A DNA stretch of 15,425 nt from an uncultured Kangiella sp. Lineage in GTDB: Bacteria; Pseudomonadota; Gammaproteobacteria; Enterobacterales; DSM-103792. Below are positions 1 through 7,436 of this stretch, in pieces (position 1 is the first letter of the stretch; every line of letters begins with the position of its first letter). The notes beneath the pieces were generated by a model, which was not told where the DNA came from, ran no database searches, and saw only the letters and a list, made by a program, of their open reading frames with translations. The stretch is taken from positions 1-15,425 of the forward strand of contig CAMLNB010000069.1 in NCBI GenBank assembly GCA_946481205.1. The letters are read 5' to 3'. The position numbers and the translations under genes are program-made.

Positions 1-394
1 GGCCGGTAAAGACAAACAGCCGTTGCAAATCGCTCGGCAGATCGTCACGGATGGCATCGATCTTTTCCCGCGCTTCAATGCCTTTGACAATGGCATTGGC
101 ATCCCAGCCGAAGAACACACCGATCTCGACGCCATCGCTGGTGGTGGTCGAACGAAAGCGCTTGATACCGGACAATGTTGATAGTGCTTCTTCCACCGGT
201 CGGGTCACCAGCCGCTCGACTTCTTCCGGCGTCGAACTCGGGTAGGGGATCTGAATGAAGATGCCCGGAAACTGCACCTCCGGAAAATACTCCAGCGGTA
301 TCAGTCGGGTTGAAATGCCGCCGACGATGATGAAACAGAAAAACAGCATCAGCGTCGTGATGGGCCGCTTCAATGACAATTCGGTGATGCGCAT
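1..394 (-). CDS. RND efflux permease, second copy, N-terminal part (cut by window edge)
   Basis: Inner-membrane, proton-driven RND-family efflux transporter; only the first 131 residues are in the window. Reading leftward from the ATG at 394, it begins MRITELSLKRP, followed by one hydrophobic segment (about residues 12-32), then LEYFPEVQFP and a stretch with STPEEVERLVTRPVEEAL. That is the usual RND start: TM1 followed by the first porter subdomain. The gene begins 11 bases after the stop of the upstream permease. Its likely ribosome binding site, AAGGA, overlaps that stop codon (TAAGGA), so the two are very probably co-translated in one operon. It is clearly similar to, but not a duplicate of, the neighbouring permease. 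Tandem RND genes behind one adaptor recall MdtB/MdtC, which form a mixed trimer; that this pair does so is inference. Substrates cannot be told from this fragment. The family call is secure. Confidence 0.93.
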   Translation of the reverse strand, partial: MRITELSLKRPITTLMLFFCFIIVGGISTRLIPLEYFPEVQFPGIFIQIPYPSSTPEEVERLVTRPVEEALSTLSGIKRFRSTTTSDGVEIGVFFGWDANAIVKGIEAREKIDAIRDDLPSDLQRLFVFTG

Positions 395-405
395 CGCCGT
401 TGTCC

Positions 406-3400
406 TTATTCAGACCGATCGAGCAGGGTATACAGCACCGGGATCACCACGAGTGTCAGCAGCGTCGACACAGTAATGCCGCCGATCACGGTGATGGCCA
501 TCGGCGCGCGGATCTCCGCACCTTCGCCGATGCCGAGCGCCAGTGGCACCATGCCGAGCACGGTAGTCAGCATGGTCATCATGATTGGCCGCAAACGGCT
601 GCGACCCGCTTCGCGCACGGCCGCCAGCTTCTGCATGCCTTCACCGCGCAACTGATTGACCCGGTCGATCAAGACAATCGCATTATTGACGACAATGCCG
701 GCGAGCATGATCAAACCGATAAACACCACCACGCTGATCGTCTGGCCGGTAATCACCAGCGCCAACACGGCGCCAACCAGAGCCAGCGGTACGCTGAACA
801 TGATCACGAACGGGTGCAGCAGCGATTCGAACTGCGAGGCCATGACCAAATAGACCAGGAACAGCGCCAGCAGCAGGGCAAATTGCAGCGATTGGAACGA
901 CACTTCCATTTCGGCGTTCTGACCGGCTAAACGCACCTCGACACCGCTGCGTGCCGGCAGCTGATCCAGCAACTGCTGCGTTACGGCAGCGGCTTCACCA
1001 AGATCGCCGTAACGCAGGTTGGCCGACACAATCGCGACTCGCTCCTGGCCGATGCGGTGAATTTCGCTCGGGCCCAGCGCCAGTTTGACTTCCGCCACGG
1101 CGGACAAGGGGATTGGCCGCTGCTGATCGGTATTGATAATCAGCTGACGTACCTCTTCGGCTGAGTTGCGGTCAGCCTCGGCTAGGCGAACAACGACATC
1201 TATCTTGCGGTCGCGGAAGGCGTAACGGGTCGCGATATCGCCACGCAGTTTCTTCACCACGCGCTGGGCGATATCCGGTACCGCCAGATTCAGCGAAGCC
1301 GCGCGTTCGTGATCGAAGGCAATTTGCAATTCCGGATAGCCTTCTTCAACGGTCGACCGGATGTCGATAAAGCGGTCCTGCGCGCGCATCATCGTGACCA
1401 GCTGAGCCGACGCAGCACGCAGCTCATCAAGGTTGTAACCGACCAGCTCGACTTCCAACGGAGTTTTGAAGGTGAACAGTGCGCGACGTTCGACCTGGAC
1501 TTGCACACCGGGCAGCTTCGACAACTCATCGCGCAGACGGCGCATGACTTCCGCTTCGGTTGCTTGTGAAACCGGCTTCTTCAAGACTACGTTCAGCTCG
1601 CCAACGTTCTCGCCGCCTTTATCCGGAGAAGCATCAAGGCGGTTGCCGCTACCGGCGACGGCGAAGCTGCGCTCGACTTCTGGTATTGCAATCGCGGTCT
1701 GGTGCGCTCTGAGCAGGATCTCGTCGGTTTTGCTCAACGGGGTACCCGGCGCGGCACGCAGATTGGCGACAAACTCACCTTGTGCCAGCTGAGGAATCAG
1801 CTCCACGCCCAGTCGCGACAACATGAACAGGCTTACGGCGAGCAAGCCAAATGCGACCGATAGCACCGCAGCACGCTGATTCAGCGCCAAGTCGATCAGT
1901 CGGTCATAGCCAACCTCGATTTTGTGGTAGCTGTAATTGAAGCCATTGACCACCGGCTTGAACAGCAGGTGCAAACCACGAGCGATCGCGCCGAACAACC
2001 GCAACAGCCAACTCAGCGCTGGCGCAGCAAGATTGACTCGACGCTTGCCAGTATCGACAGATTCTGCACGCTTGCGCTGACCGACCACGGCCAGCATCGG
2101 GATCAAGGTGAAACCGATAAACAGCGAGACAAATTGCGAGAACGTGACGGTCAGTGCCTGATCCCGGAACAGCTGCCCGGCAATGCCCTGCACAAACACC
2201 AGCGGCAGGAACACTGCGACCGACGTCAGCGTCGACGCAGTGACGGCGCCGGCCACTTCGGCGGTGCCGTCGCGCGCCGCCTGAAAAATGTCTTTGCCCA
2301 TTTTGCGATGGGTGTCGATGTTTTCCAGCACGACAATGCCGTTGTCAATCAGCATCCCTATCGACAGGGCAATACCGCCGAGCGACATGATGTTCAGCGT
2401 CACGCCGGAGGCATACATCAGGTTGAACGAAATCACCACGGCGATCGGAATCGACAGGGCGATGATCACGGTGGCCCAGACATTGCGCAAGAACAGATAC
2501 AGGATGATCGTCGCGAGAATGCCACCTTCGATGCCGTTGCTGATCACCTCACCGACAGCGTCTTCGATGAACACCGATTGGTCATAGATGATGTCGATCT
2601 TGATGTCGCTGCCCATGGTCTTGCCGAGCGACTCCAGGCGCTGCTTGATCTGCTTGGCAACGGCGACGGTATTGGCATCGCCTTCCTTGTACAGCGCCAG
2701 CTCGACCGCTTCCTCGCCATTGATTCGGGTGACCGCTTCACGCTCTTTGTAGCGCATCGCGACTTGAGCGATGTCGCGCAGATACACCGGCTTGCCGTCC
2801 TTGGTCGCGACGATGGTGTCGGCCATTTCCTGCACGGATTGGTATTGGTTGATGGTGCGAACCAGTAGTTGCTGGCTACCTTCTTCAAGGCGGCCACCAG
2901 ACAGGTTGATGTTCTCGGCTTGCAGGTGTTGAGCGACTTGCTCGATGCCCAGATTGAGCTGCGCCAGCTTGTCCTGATCGATATTGATCTGCACTTCGTC
3001 TTCGTAACCGCCGCTGATTTTTACCGCGGCGACGCCTTCAATCGCTTCCAGCTGTTTCTTGATCTGCTCATCTGCCAGCCGGCGCAACGCGGTCAGATTC
3101 TGTTCGGCGGCTTGGGCACTGCGTTGGCCTTCGGCCAACGGGCGTGACAGCGACAGCCGAACGATGGGATCCAGGGTCGGGTTGAAGCGCAGCAGTGTTG
3201 GCCGCTGAACATCCAATGGCAGTTGCACCAGATCGAGCTTTTCGCGGACATCAATGCCGGCGAGGCCCATGTCGGTGCCCCAATTGAATTCGAGCAGCAC
3301 ATCGCTCTGGCCGGCGCGGGATATCGATTTGACGGTGCGAACGTTTTTGATCACGCCGACCGCTTCTTCAATGGGTTTCGAGATCAGATTCTCGACTTCG

Positions 3401-3570
3401 GATGGTGCTGCGCCGGTGTAGGTCGTCCGTACGGTCAGAGTGGGGTAGGACAGATCCGGCAACAGCGTCAGGCCGAGCCGACCCAGCAGCACCAGGCCAA
3501 ACACCAGCATTGCAACAACGGCCATCGACACCGTAACGGGCCGACGCATGGACAGTTCGATCAGGCTCAT
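406..3570 (-). CDS. RND efflux permease (AcrB/MdtB-like family), full length
   Basis: A 1054-residue inner-membrane RND transporter, the usual length for the family, expected to export substrates from periplasm or membrane through an adaptor and outer-membrane channel using the proton gradient. TM1 is at about 10-30, followed by porter domain residues LPDLSYPTLTVRT and GAAPSEVENLISKPIEEAV. TM helices cluster at about 345-500 and 890-1050, with a second porter half between. The TM4 proton-relay motif is GMLIDNGIVVLENI, with D409 followed by N410 where AcrB has two aspartates. TM10 has VNNAIVLID (N962, N963) where AcrB has the relay lysine. These variants are common in non-AcrB RND branches. 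The ATG at 3570 is preceded by AGGGA. The adaptor gene lies upstream and a second permease directly downstream. The substrate class (drug, bile salt, metal) is not determined; the DN motif argues against the classic metal-export branch but does not settle it. Confidence 0.95.
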   Translation of the reverse strand: MSLIELSMRRPVTVSMAVVAMLVFGLVLLGRLGLTLLPDLSYPTLTVRTTYTGAAPSEVENLISKPIEEAVGVIKNVRTVKSISRAGQSDVLLEFNWGTDMGLAGIDVREKLDLVQLPLDVQRPTLLRFNPTLDPIVRLSLSRPLAEGQRSAQAAEQNLTALRRLADEQIKKQLEAIEGVAAVKISGGYEDEVQINIDQDKLAQLNLGIEQVAQHLQAENINLSGGRLEEGSQQLLVRTINQYQSVQEMADTIVATKDGKPVYLRDIAQVAMRYKEREAVTRINGEEAVELALYKEGDANTVAVAKQIKQRLESLGKTMGSDIKIDIIYDQSVFIEDAVGEVISNGIEGGILATIILYLFLRNVWATVIIALSIPIAVVISFNLMYASGVTLNIMSLGGIALSIGMLIDNGIVVLENIDTHRKMGKDIFQAARDGTAEVAGAVTASTLTSVAVFLPLVFVQGIAGQLFRDQALTVTFSQFVSLFIGFTLIPMLAVVGQRKRAESVDTGKRRVNLAAPALSWLLRLFGAIARGLHLLFKPVVNGFNYSYHKIEVGYDRLIDLALNQRAAVLSVAFGLLAVSLFMLSRLGVELIPQLAQGEFVANLRAAPGTPLSKTDEILLRAHQTAIAIPEVERSFAVAGSGNRLDASPDKGGENVGELNVVLKKPVSQATEAEVMRRLRDELSKLPGVQVQVERRALFTFKTPLEVELVGYNLDELRAASAQLVTMMRAQDRFIDIRSTVEEGYPELQIAFDHERAASLNLAVPDIAQRVVKKLRGDIATRYAFRDRKIDVVVRLAEADRNSAEEVRQLIINTDQQRPIPLSAVAEVKLALGPSEIHRIGQERVAIVSANLRYGDLGEAAAVTQQLLDQLPARSGVEVRLAGQNAEMEVSFQSLQFALLLALFLVYLVMASQFESLLHPFVIMFSVPLALVGAVLALVITGQTISVVVFIGLIMLAGIVVNNAIVLIDRVNQLRGEGMQKLAAVREAGRSRLRPIMMTMLTTVLGMVPLALGIGEGAEIRAPMAITVIGGITVSTLLTLVVIPVLYTLLDRSE

Positions 3571-3648
3571 GATGTCCCTGTTATTTGTGAAATGAAAAGG
3601 CCCGGTTCAGACGGCAACTGGCTTGGATAATGGTTTCAAACAAGAAAA

Positions 3649-3675
3649 CGGCGGGTCGGGGAGTGCGACCCGCCG
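3649..3675 (-). terminator. Hairpin in the adaptor-permease gap (possible attenuator)
   Basis: Perfect inverted repeat with 10-base arms, CGGCGGGTCG and CGACCCGCCG, and a 7-base loop. It lies in the 182-base gap between the adaptor stop and the permease start. In the direction of transcription (minus strand) the stem is followed by TTTTCTTGTTT, so it resembles an intrinsic terminator or attenuator. Because the permeases have no obvious promoter after it, partial read-through, giving more adaptor than permease, is the more likely role. An mRNA-stabilising 3' end is the alternative. Confidence 0.6.
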
Positions 3676-3752
3676 CAAAAAGTATTCACGGCTTGCGCTG
3701 TCAGGTTGCTTCAGCATCCTTGCCGACATGATGGGCTCCCGGGCGCAGGCGA

Positions 3753-4838
3753 TTACAGCGTGTTCAACACCTGCACAGCCGCTTCGTGTTTCAAGCTGTT
3801 CTGGCCGGTGCTGACAATCACGTCATTGGCGGCGACGCCGGTCAGGATTTCAATATGCTTGTCGTCGGTGAAACCAATGGTCACCGGTGTGCGATAGGCC
3901 TTGTTCTCCCGCACGATGAATACGGCAGTTTCACCGTCCTCATTGAGCACGGCATCTTTGGCGACCAGCACCGCATTTTCATGTTGAGCATAGGTCACGG
4001 CGACGCGACCGAACATGCCGGGCTTCAGGTCACGCTTGGCGTCATTGACTGCCAGCGTCACCTTGAACGTACCGGAGGCGGCATCGATCACCGGACTTAT
4101 CCGCAGGATACTGGCCGGATAGAACTGACCGCGATGAGCATCCACAGTGATCATGGCCGACTGCTTCAGATGCAGCTTGGCAAGTTCGCGCTCTGGCACG
4201 TGGATGACGGCGAGCAGCGGATCAAAGTCGGTGATTTCGAACACCGGCTGATTCAGCTGCACCATGTTGCCGACCTTGACCATGCGCTTTGAGATCACGC
4301 CGCTGATCGGTGCTCGCACCGTGCCGTAGGCGACATCCAATTTGGCCAGATCGTGGCTGGCTTTCAGCGAGTCGTATTCGAATTTGATTTTGTCGTAGGC
4401 ATCGGAGCTGACCAGCTTTTTCTCGAACAGCTGCTTGCTGCGCTCTAAATCATTGGCCAGCCGAGCCAGATTGCTTTCGGCGCGGGCGACTTCCAGCTGC
4501 AGTTTTTCCGTATCGAGTTGCAGCAGCGGATCGCCGGCTTTGACCAGCTGACCTTCTTCAACATAGAGCCGGGTTGCGACGCCACTAATCTTGGCAACGA
4601 CATTGGCTTGCTCTTCAGCTTCCAGCGTGGTCGTGCTGGTCAGGGTTGCCGCAATGCTGCCGGTGCCGGCCTTGCTGACTTCAACGGGCAGCGCCACTTC
4701 TTCTTTCTTTTTCTCGGCATCCGCTTCTTTGGAGTTGGCGTCGTTGCCGCAACCGGCCAGCTGGGTCAGGCTCAGCAGGCCGGCCAGGCTCAGGGCGGTC
4801 AAGTGTCGGGCGGTCAGGCGCGGGCGACCGGGTTTCAT
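3753..4838 (-). CDS. RND efflux periplasmic adaptor, lipoprotein (membrane fusion protein)
   Basis: A 361-residue HlyD/AcrA-type adaptor that bridges the RND permease and an outer-membrane channel. I chose the ATG at 4838 over an in-frame ATG 24 codons upstream (4910): it has a strong AAGGAG six bases ahead and starts directly at a lipoprotein signal (basic start, hydrophobic stretch, lipobox LAGC with C30). The +2 residue is Gly, not Asp. A charged linker (about 36-47, KKKEE) follows. The first lipoyl half is at about 78-110 (VVAKISGVATRLYVEEGQLV), then a coiled-coil hairpin at about 111-165, the second lipoyl half at about 172-203 (VRAPISGVISKRMVKVG), a beta-barrel at about 206-285 with LKPGMFGRV, and the membrane-proximal domain to the end. 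The two RND permeases follow on the same strand. An outer-membrane TolC-like gene is not in view. Confidence 0.93.
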   Translation of the reverse strand: MKPGRPRLTARHLTALSLAGLLSLTQLAGCGNDANSKEADAEKKKEEVALPVEVSKAGTGSIAATLTSTTTLEAEEQANVVAKISGVATRLYVEEGQLVKAGDPLLQLDTEKLQLEVARAESNLARLANDLERSKQLFEKKLVSSDAYDKIKFEYDSLKASHDLAKLDVAYGTVRAPISGVISKRMVKVGNMVQLNQPVFEITDFDPLLAVIHVPERELAKLHLKQSAMITVDAHRGQFYPASILRISPVIDAASGTFKVTLAVNDAKRDLKPGMFGRVAVTYAQHENAVLVAKDAVLNEDGETAVFIVRENKAYRTPVTIGFTDDKHIEILTGVAANDVIVSTGQNSLKHEAAVQVLNTL

Positions 4839-4866
4839 GGAGGGCTCCTTGAGTAATTCTGCTTGT

Positions 4867-4899
4867 ATCCAGCTTGGCAGCGAGTGTGCCAAGCTGGAT
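4867..4899 (-). repeat. Perfect 13-base inverted repeat upstream of the adaptor gene
   Basis: Arms ATCCAGCTTGGCA and TGCCAAGCTGGAT are perfect complements around a 7-base spacer (GCGAGTG on the plus strand). It lies 29 bases upstream of the adaptor start codon, just before its ribosome binding site. In RNA it would form a stable hairpin in the adaptor leader; in DNA it could be an operator. No T-run follows, so it is not an ordinary terminator. I see no convincing promoter for the efflux operon in the remaining bases up to the divergent gene. Confidence 0.7.
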
Positions 4900-5027
4900 G
4901 TGAATGCCAAGTGTCTGATCTGTAACGGGCTATGACGGAGCTAAGGCGAATTTGGTTTGACCGACTCGGCGAAAATCGCCAATCAGTGGTTAAAATGCCT
5001 GCCTGAACTACTAATACGGTGGCTACC

Positions 5028-5540
5028 ATGCATGCCGATGATCTGAACGCGCTGGATATGTCCAGCCCAGCCGCCAAGAAAGCGGCCTATGCCGAACTGT
5101 TGAAACAGGCCGAAGCGCTGTTTCATGGCGAACGCGACTGGCTGGCCAACGCCAGCCAGTTCAGTGCCCTGATTGCCCAGCAAGTGCCGGAGCTGAATTG
5201 GGCTGGCTTTTATCTGAACCGTGGCGGTGTGCTGGTGCTGGGACCGTTTCAGGGCAAAGTCGCCTGCGTGCGCATCCCGTTCGATAAAGGCGTTTGCGGC
5301 GCATGCGCCCGCACCGGCGAGATTCAGCTGGTAGAGGATGTCCATACCTTCCCGGGCCATATTGCCTGTGACGGTGCGTCGAATGCCGAGCTGGTGTTGC
5401 CGGTTCGGGCCAACGGCAAGCTGTGGGGCGTGTTCGATATGGACAGCCCGCGCCGCGGCCGCTTTGATCAGATCGACGCCGATGGCATGAGTGCGCTGGT
5501 ATCGCTGTTTGTCCGGGCCAGTGAACTGCCGGCGAATTGA
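5028..5540 (+). CDS. msrC: Free methionine-R-sulfoxide reductase (GAF-domain fRMsr)
   Basis: A 170-residue cytosolic GAF-domain enzyme that reduces free methionine-(R)-sulfoxide back to methionine, an oxidative-damage repair step. It matches E. coli YebR/MsrC closely: NWAGFYL, LVLGPFQGKVACVRIP, KGVCGACA, EDVHTFPGHIACDGASNAELVLPV. The three family cysteines are C80, C90 and C114, with the same spacing (10 and 24) as C84, C94 and C118 of the E. coli enzyme; C93 is an extra cysteine. The ATG at 5028 has GGTGG five bases upstream. An in-frame GTG at 5019 would add three residues but has no visible binding site. The gene is divergent from the efflux operon and seems to be a single-gene transcript ending at the terminator 20 bases after its stop. 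No clear promoter was found: TTGACC (4957) and TAAAAT (4991) are 28 bases apart, too far. Confidence 0.93.
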   Translation: MHADDLNALDMSSPAAKKAAYAELLKQAEALFHGERDWLANASQFSALIAQQVPELNWAGFYLNRGGVLVLGPFQGKVACVRIPFDKGVCGACARTGEIQLVEDVHTFPGHIACDGASNAELVLPVRANGKLWGVFDMDSPRRGRFDQIDADGMSALVSLFVRASELPAN

Positions 5541-5559
5541 CCAACGCGCTGGCCATTAA

Positions 5560-5587
5560 AAAAACGGAGCCTTGTGGCTCCGTTTTT
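5560..5587. terminator. Bidirectional intrinsic terminator between msrC and the dioxygenase
   Basis: Inverted repeat with GC core CGGAGCC / GGCTCCG, loop TTGT, flanked by an A-run on the left and a T-run on the right, so a 12-base stem can form and a U-tail is present in both directions. It sits between two convergent genes, 20 bases after the msrC stop and 20 bases before the dioxygenase stop, and can end both transcripts. Confidence 0.93.
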
Positions 5588-5606
5588 GTTTTCTCTAGCC
5601 AGATGC

Positions 5607-6701
5607 TCAACCGCGATTGGCGTGGAAATCCAGTGCTGCCCGCAAGGACTCCGGCAACTGCGGCAAGGCCGAGCGCGGCAACAAGAAGGTCGATAGCAGG
5701 GTCAGATCGCGGAAGAAGCGGTTGTTTTCGGTGGTTTGGCGCAGGTAATCGCTGCCGCTGGAACCGCCGGTGCCGATTTTGGCGCCGATCATCCGCTGCA
5801 CCATCATCACGTGACGGTAGCGCCAGGTGGTGAAGCCTTCATCGAGTTCGACCAGCGCGGTCAGCAGCCGGAACGGCAGGTGCAGAATTGGCTCGTCGCG
5901 ATACAGGTTGATGAACACCGAAGCTAACAACGCGCGTTGGCTCAGGCTGAATTTCCCTTGCGCTTTCAGCTCGTCAAAACGGTTGGCATCGAGCAGGCAG
6001 TCAAAGCTGACCTTGGTTTTTTCCAGCTCGCGCAGCTGGAAGTCGCGATCCTGCGGCAGCAGGTTCGGGTGCTGACGGACAATATCGGCTTCATCAGCCA
6101 GCATTTGATCCACCGCCTGCCGGTAGGCCTGCCAGAAATCGAAATCGGTGGTGCTGATGAACGGAATCCGCGCCAGCCAAGCGTCGAGGTGATCATGCAG
6201 ATTCGGCTGGGCTTCGAGATTGATCAGGTAGTTTCGGTCGGTTTCGTTCAATCGACTGTAAAAGCTCTGCTGATCGAAATTGATCCGGTTATTGGCGCGC
6301 AAGCCAAGCCGAATTTCAATTTCCTTGAACTGGATGCTCTGGAATCCGGAGGCCGGGATCAGGTAATCGCGGAAGTCGAGGAAATCCAGTGGTGTCATCG
6401 TTTCCAGCACGCTGATCTGCTGAACCAGCACGGTCTGGATGCGGCTCATCCGCTCCAACCGGGCAATGACGGTACCGAGTTCGCGCTCATTGATGCGCGG
6501 TTGCGCCATCGTTGCTTGCAGATCCCGCAGTTCGTGCAGAATTTGCTTGAACCAGAGTTCATAGGCCTGATGGGTGATGATGAACAGCATTTCATCATGG
6601 GCCTGCTGGCCGTAACGCGGCGCGACCGGATGCTGGGCATCCAGTAACTTGCCGAGCTGCAGGTAGTCACCGTAATAGCAGGGTTCGAGATTTTTTTGCA
6701 T
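5607..6701 (-). CDS. kynA: Tryptophan 2,3-dioxygenase, long form
   Basis: A 364-residue haem enzyme that opens the indole ring of L-tryptophan with O2 to give N-formylkynurenine, the first step of the kynurenine route. Family signatures are clear: YGDYLQLGKLLDAQ, HDEMLFIITHQAYELWFKQ (distal His H44), MTPLDFLDFRDYL, PASGFQSIQF, and WRYRHVMMVQRMIG with H297 as the expected proximal haem ligand, then GTGGSSGSDYLRQT. It is longer than the roughly 280-residue Xanthomonas-type enzyme because of an insert between SGFQS and the haem-ligand motif (about 140-260). Residue 126 is Lys where the well-studied enzymes have Arg after SGFQSxQF. The ATG at 6701 has no good ribosome binding site, but an in-frame stop two codons further up rules out an earlier start. 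No other kynurenine-pathway gene is beside it. Tryptophan catabolism or cofactor supply are both possible. Confidence 0.94.
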   Translation of the reverse strand: MQKNLEPCYYGDYLQLGKLLDAQHPVAPRYGQQAHDEMLFIITHQAYELWFKQILHELRDLQATMAQPRINERELGTVIARLERMSRIQTVLVQQISVLETMTPLDFLDFRDYLIPASGFQSIQFKEIEIRLGLRANNRINFDQQSFYSRLNETDRNYLINLEAQPNLHDHLDAWLARIPFISTTDFDFWQAYRQAVDQMLADEADIVRQHPNLLPQDRDFQLRELEKTKVSFDCLLDANRFDELKAQGKFSLSQRALLASVFINLYRDEPILHLPFRLLTALVELDEGFTTWRYRHVMMVQRMIGAKIGTGGSSGSDYLRQTTENNRFFRDLTLLSTFLLPRSALPQLPESLRAALDFHANRG

Positions 6702-6726
6702 GGAGGATCATTCGGTGAGGAAGGCT

Positions 6727-6762
6727 CGGTGCCGGAAAGCGCCGTGAGCGAAGACGGCACCG
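6727..6762 (-). repeat. Inverted repeat abutting the dioxygenase -10 box
   Basis: Perfect 8-base arms CGGTGCCG (6727-6734) and CGGCACCG (6755-6762) around a 20-base spacer. The right arm touches the TATAAT box on its transcription-downstream side, so the repeat spans the likely start site and early leader. It could be an operator for a repressor or a leader stem-loop. Confidence 0.5.
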
Positions 6763-6768
6763 ATTATA
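6763..6768 (-). promoter_or_regulatory. Candidate -10 box for the tryptophan dioxygenase gene
   Basis: On the minus strand this reads TATAAT, a perfect sigma70-type -10, about 62 bases before the dioxygenase ATG. No good -35 hexamer stands at 16-18 bases (CCAGTC or similar), so an activator or another feature may be needed. A transcript would begin around 6755. Confidence 0.5.
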
Positions 6769-6856
6769 CCCGCAGTACTCATCGAGACTGGCAGGAGTTC
6801 CGCCCACGGTTCTTGTGGCTAAGTGTATTGGCAAGGGCGCGGCTCCGGCGTCCGCT

Positions 6857-7432
6857 TCAGTCGCCAAAACGCTCCAGCCGCAAGCGCGCCGGCTGGGTCG
6901 GCGAGTCGGCTATATCGACGATAAACAAGTCGCCGTAGCGGCTTTCATCGAATTCTTCTGCGGGCTCGTTGATACCGGCGGTGCGCAGCAGCGCCGGCAG
7001 GGTATTGGAATGGCCGGCCACGACGCGGGCCCCGGAGCAAGGGGTCGCCAGTAGGGTTTTCAGAAAGCCGGCGGAGTCGCGGGCGTCGTACTGCTGAATC
7101 GGCAGACCAAGCCGGCTGGCCAATGGCGCCAGAGTCAGTTGGGTGCGGCGATAGCCGGTCGCGTACAGCGCCTGAATGGGCTCGCCGGCCAGTCGCGCGG
7201 CAAGCGCCTGGGCGCGGGATTCGCCCTGTGCGGCCAACGGCGGGTCTTTCTCGCCGGGGATCTGCTGCTTCTCCGCATGCCGGACCAGATACAGCGTGCA
7301 GGATGTCGCCATGGCTGCGGTCTCTCCTATTGCAGTCTTGCCTGTGCTCACTCCGGCGCCGGTACCCGGGCTGCTGGCACAACCGGCCACGGCACCGAGA
7401 CTCAGGCCCAGAGCGGCCAAGTGTGACCACAA
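6857..7432 (-). CDS. Putative lipoprotein, histidine phosphatase (phosphoglycerate mutase-like) family
   Basis: Small histidine-phosphatase-superfamily protein with a likely lipoprotein signal, so probably periplasmic. The catalytic motif LYLVRHAEK (R51, H52 counting from the TTG at 7432) is followed by TGYRRTQLTLAP (R95/R96) and VVAGHSNTLP (H141), the usual further phosphate-pocket Arg and His. LGAVAGC gives a lipobox with C18. The substrate is not known. The start is uncertain: the only in-frame ATG (7579) would overlap the divergent sugar transferase gene and place the signal peptide about 65 residues in. TTG at 7432 or 7420, or the ATT codon at 7453 that would add a basic RRR stretch, fit a signal peptide better, but none has a strong ribosome binding site. 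It lies upstream of the dioxygenase on the same strand with a 155-base gap that holds that gene's own -10 box, so the two are probably separate units. Confidence 0.8.
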   Translation of the reverse strand: MWSHLAALGLSLGAVAGCASSPGTGAGVSTGKTAIGETAAMATSCTLYLVRHAEKQQIPGEKDPPLAAQGESRAQALAARLAGEPIQALYATGYRRTQLTLAPLASRLGLPIQQYDARDSAGFLKTLLATPCSGARVVAGHSNTLPALLRTAGINEPAEEFDESRYGDLFIVDIADSPTQPARLRLERFGD

Positions 7433-7436
7433 CGGT

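Noticed and set aside
1924..2868. Open frame of 314 codons on the plus strand inside the RND permease gene
   Set aside because: Antisense to a well-supported permease; its composition (Asp, His, Arg, Gln rich) and lack of motifs indicate a shadow frame.
4968..4980. Small inverted repeat GGCGA-AAA-TCGCC between msrC and the efflux operon
   Set aside because: Five-base arms are short and common by chance in this base composition; no other support.
4957..4996. Possible promoter for msrC (TTGACC and TAAAAT)
   Set aside because: The hexamers are 28 bases apart, far outside the workable spacing; neither has a good partner at 16-18 bases.
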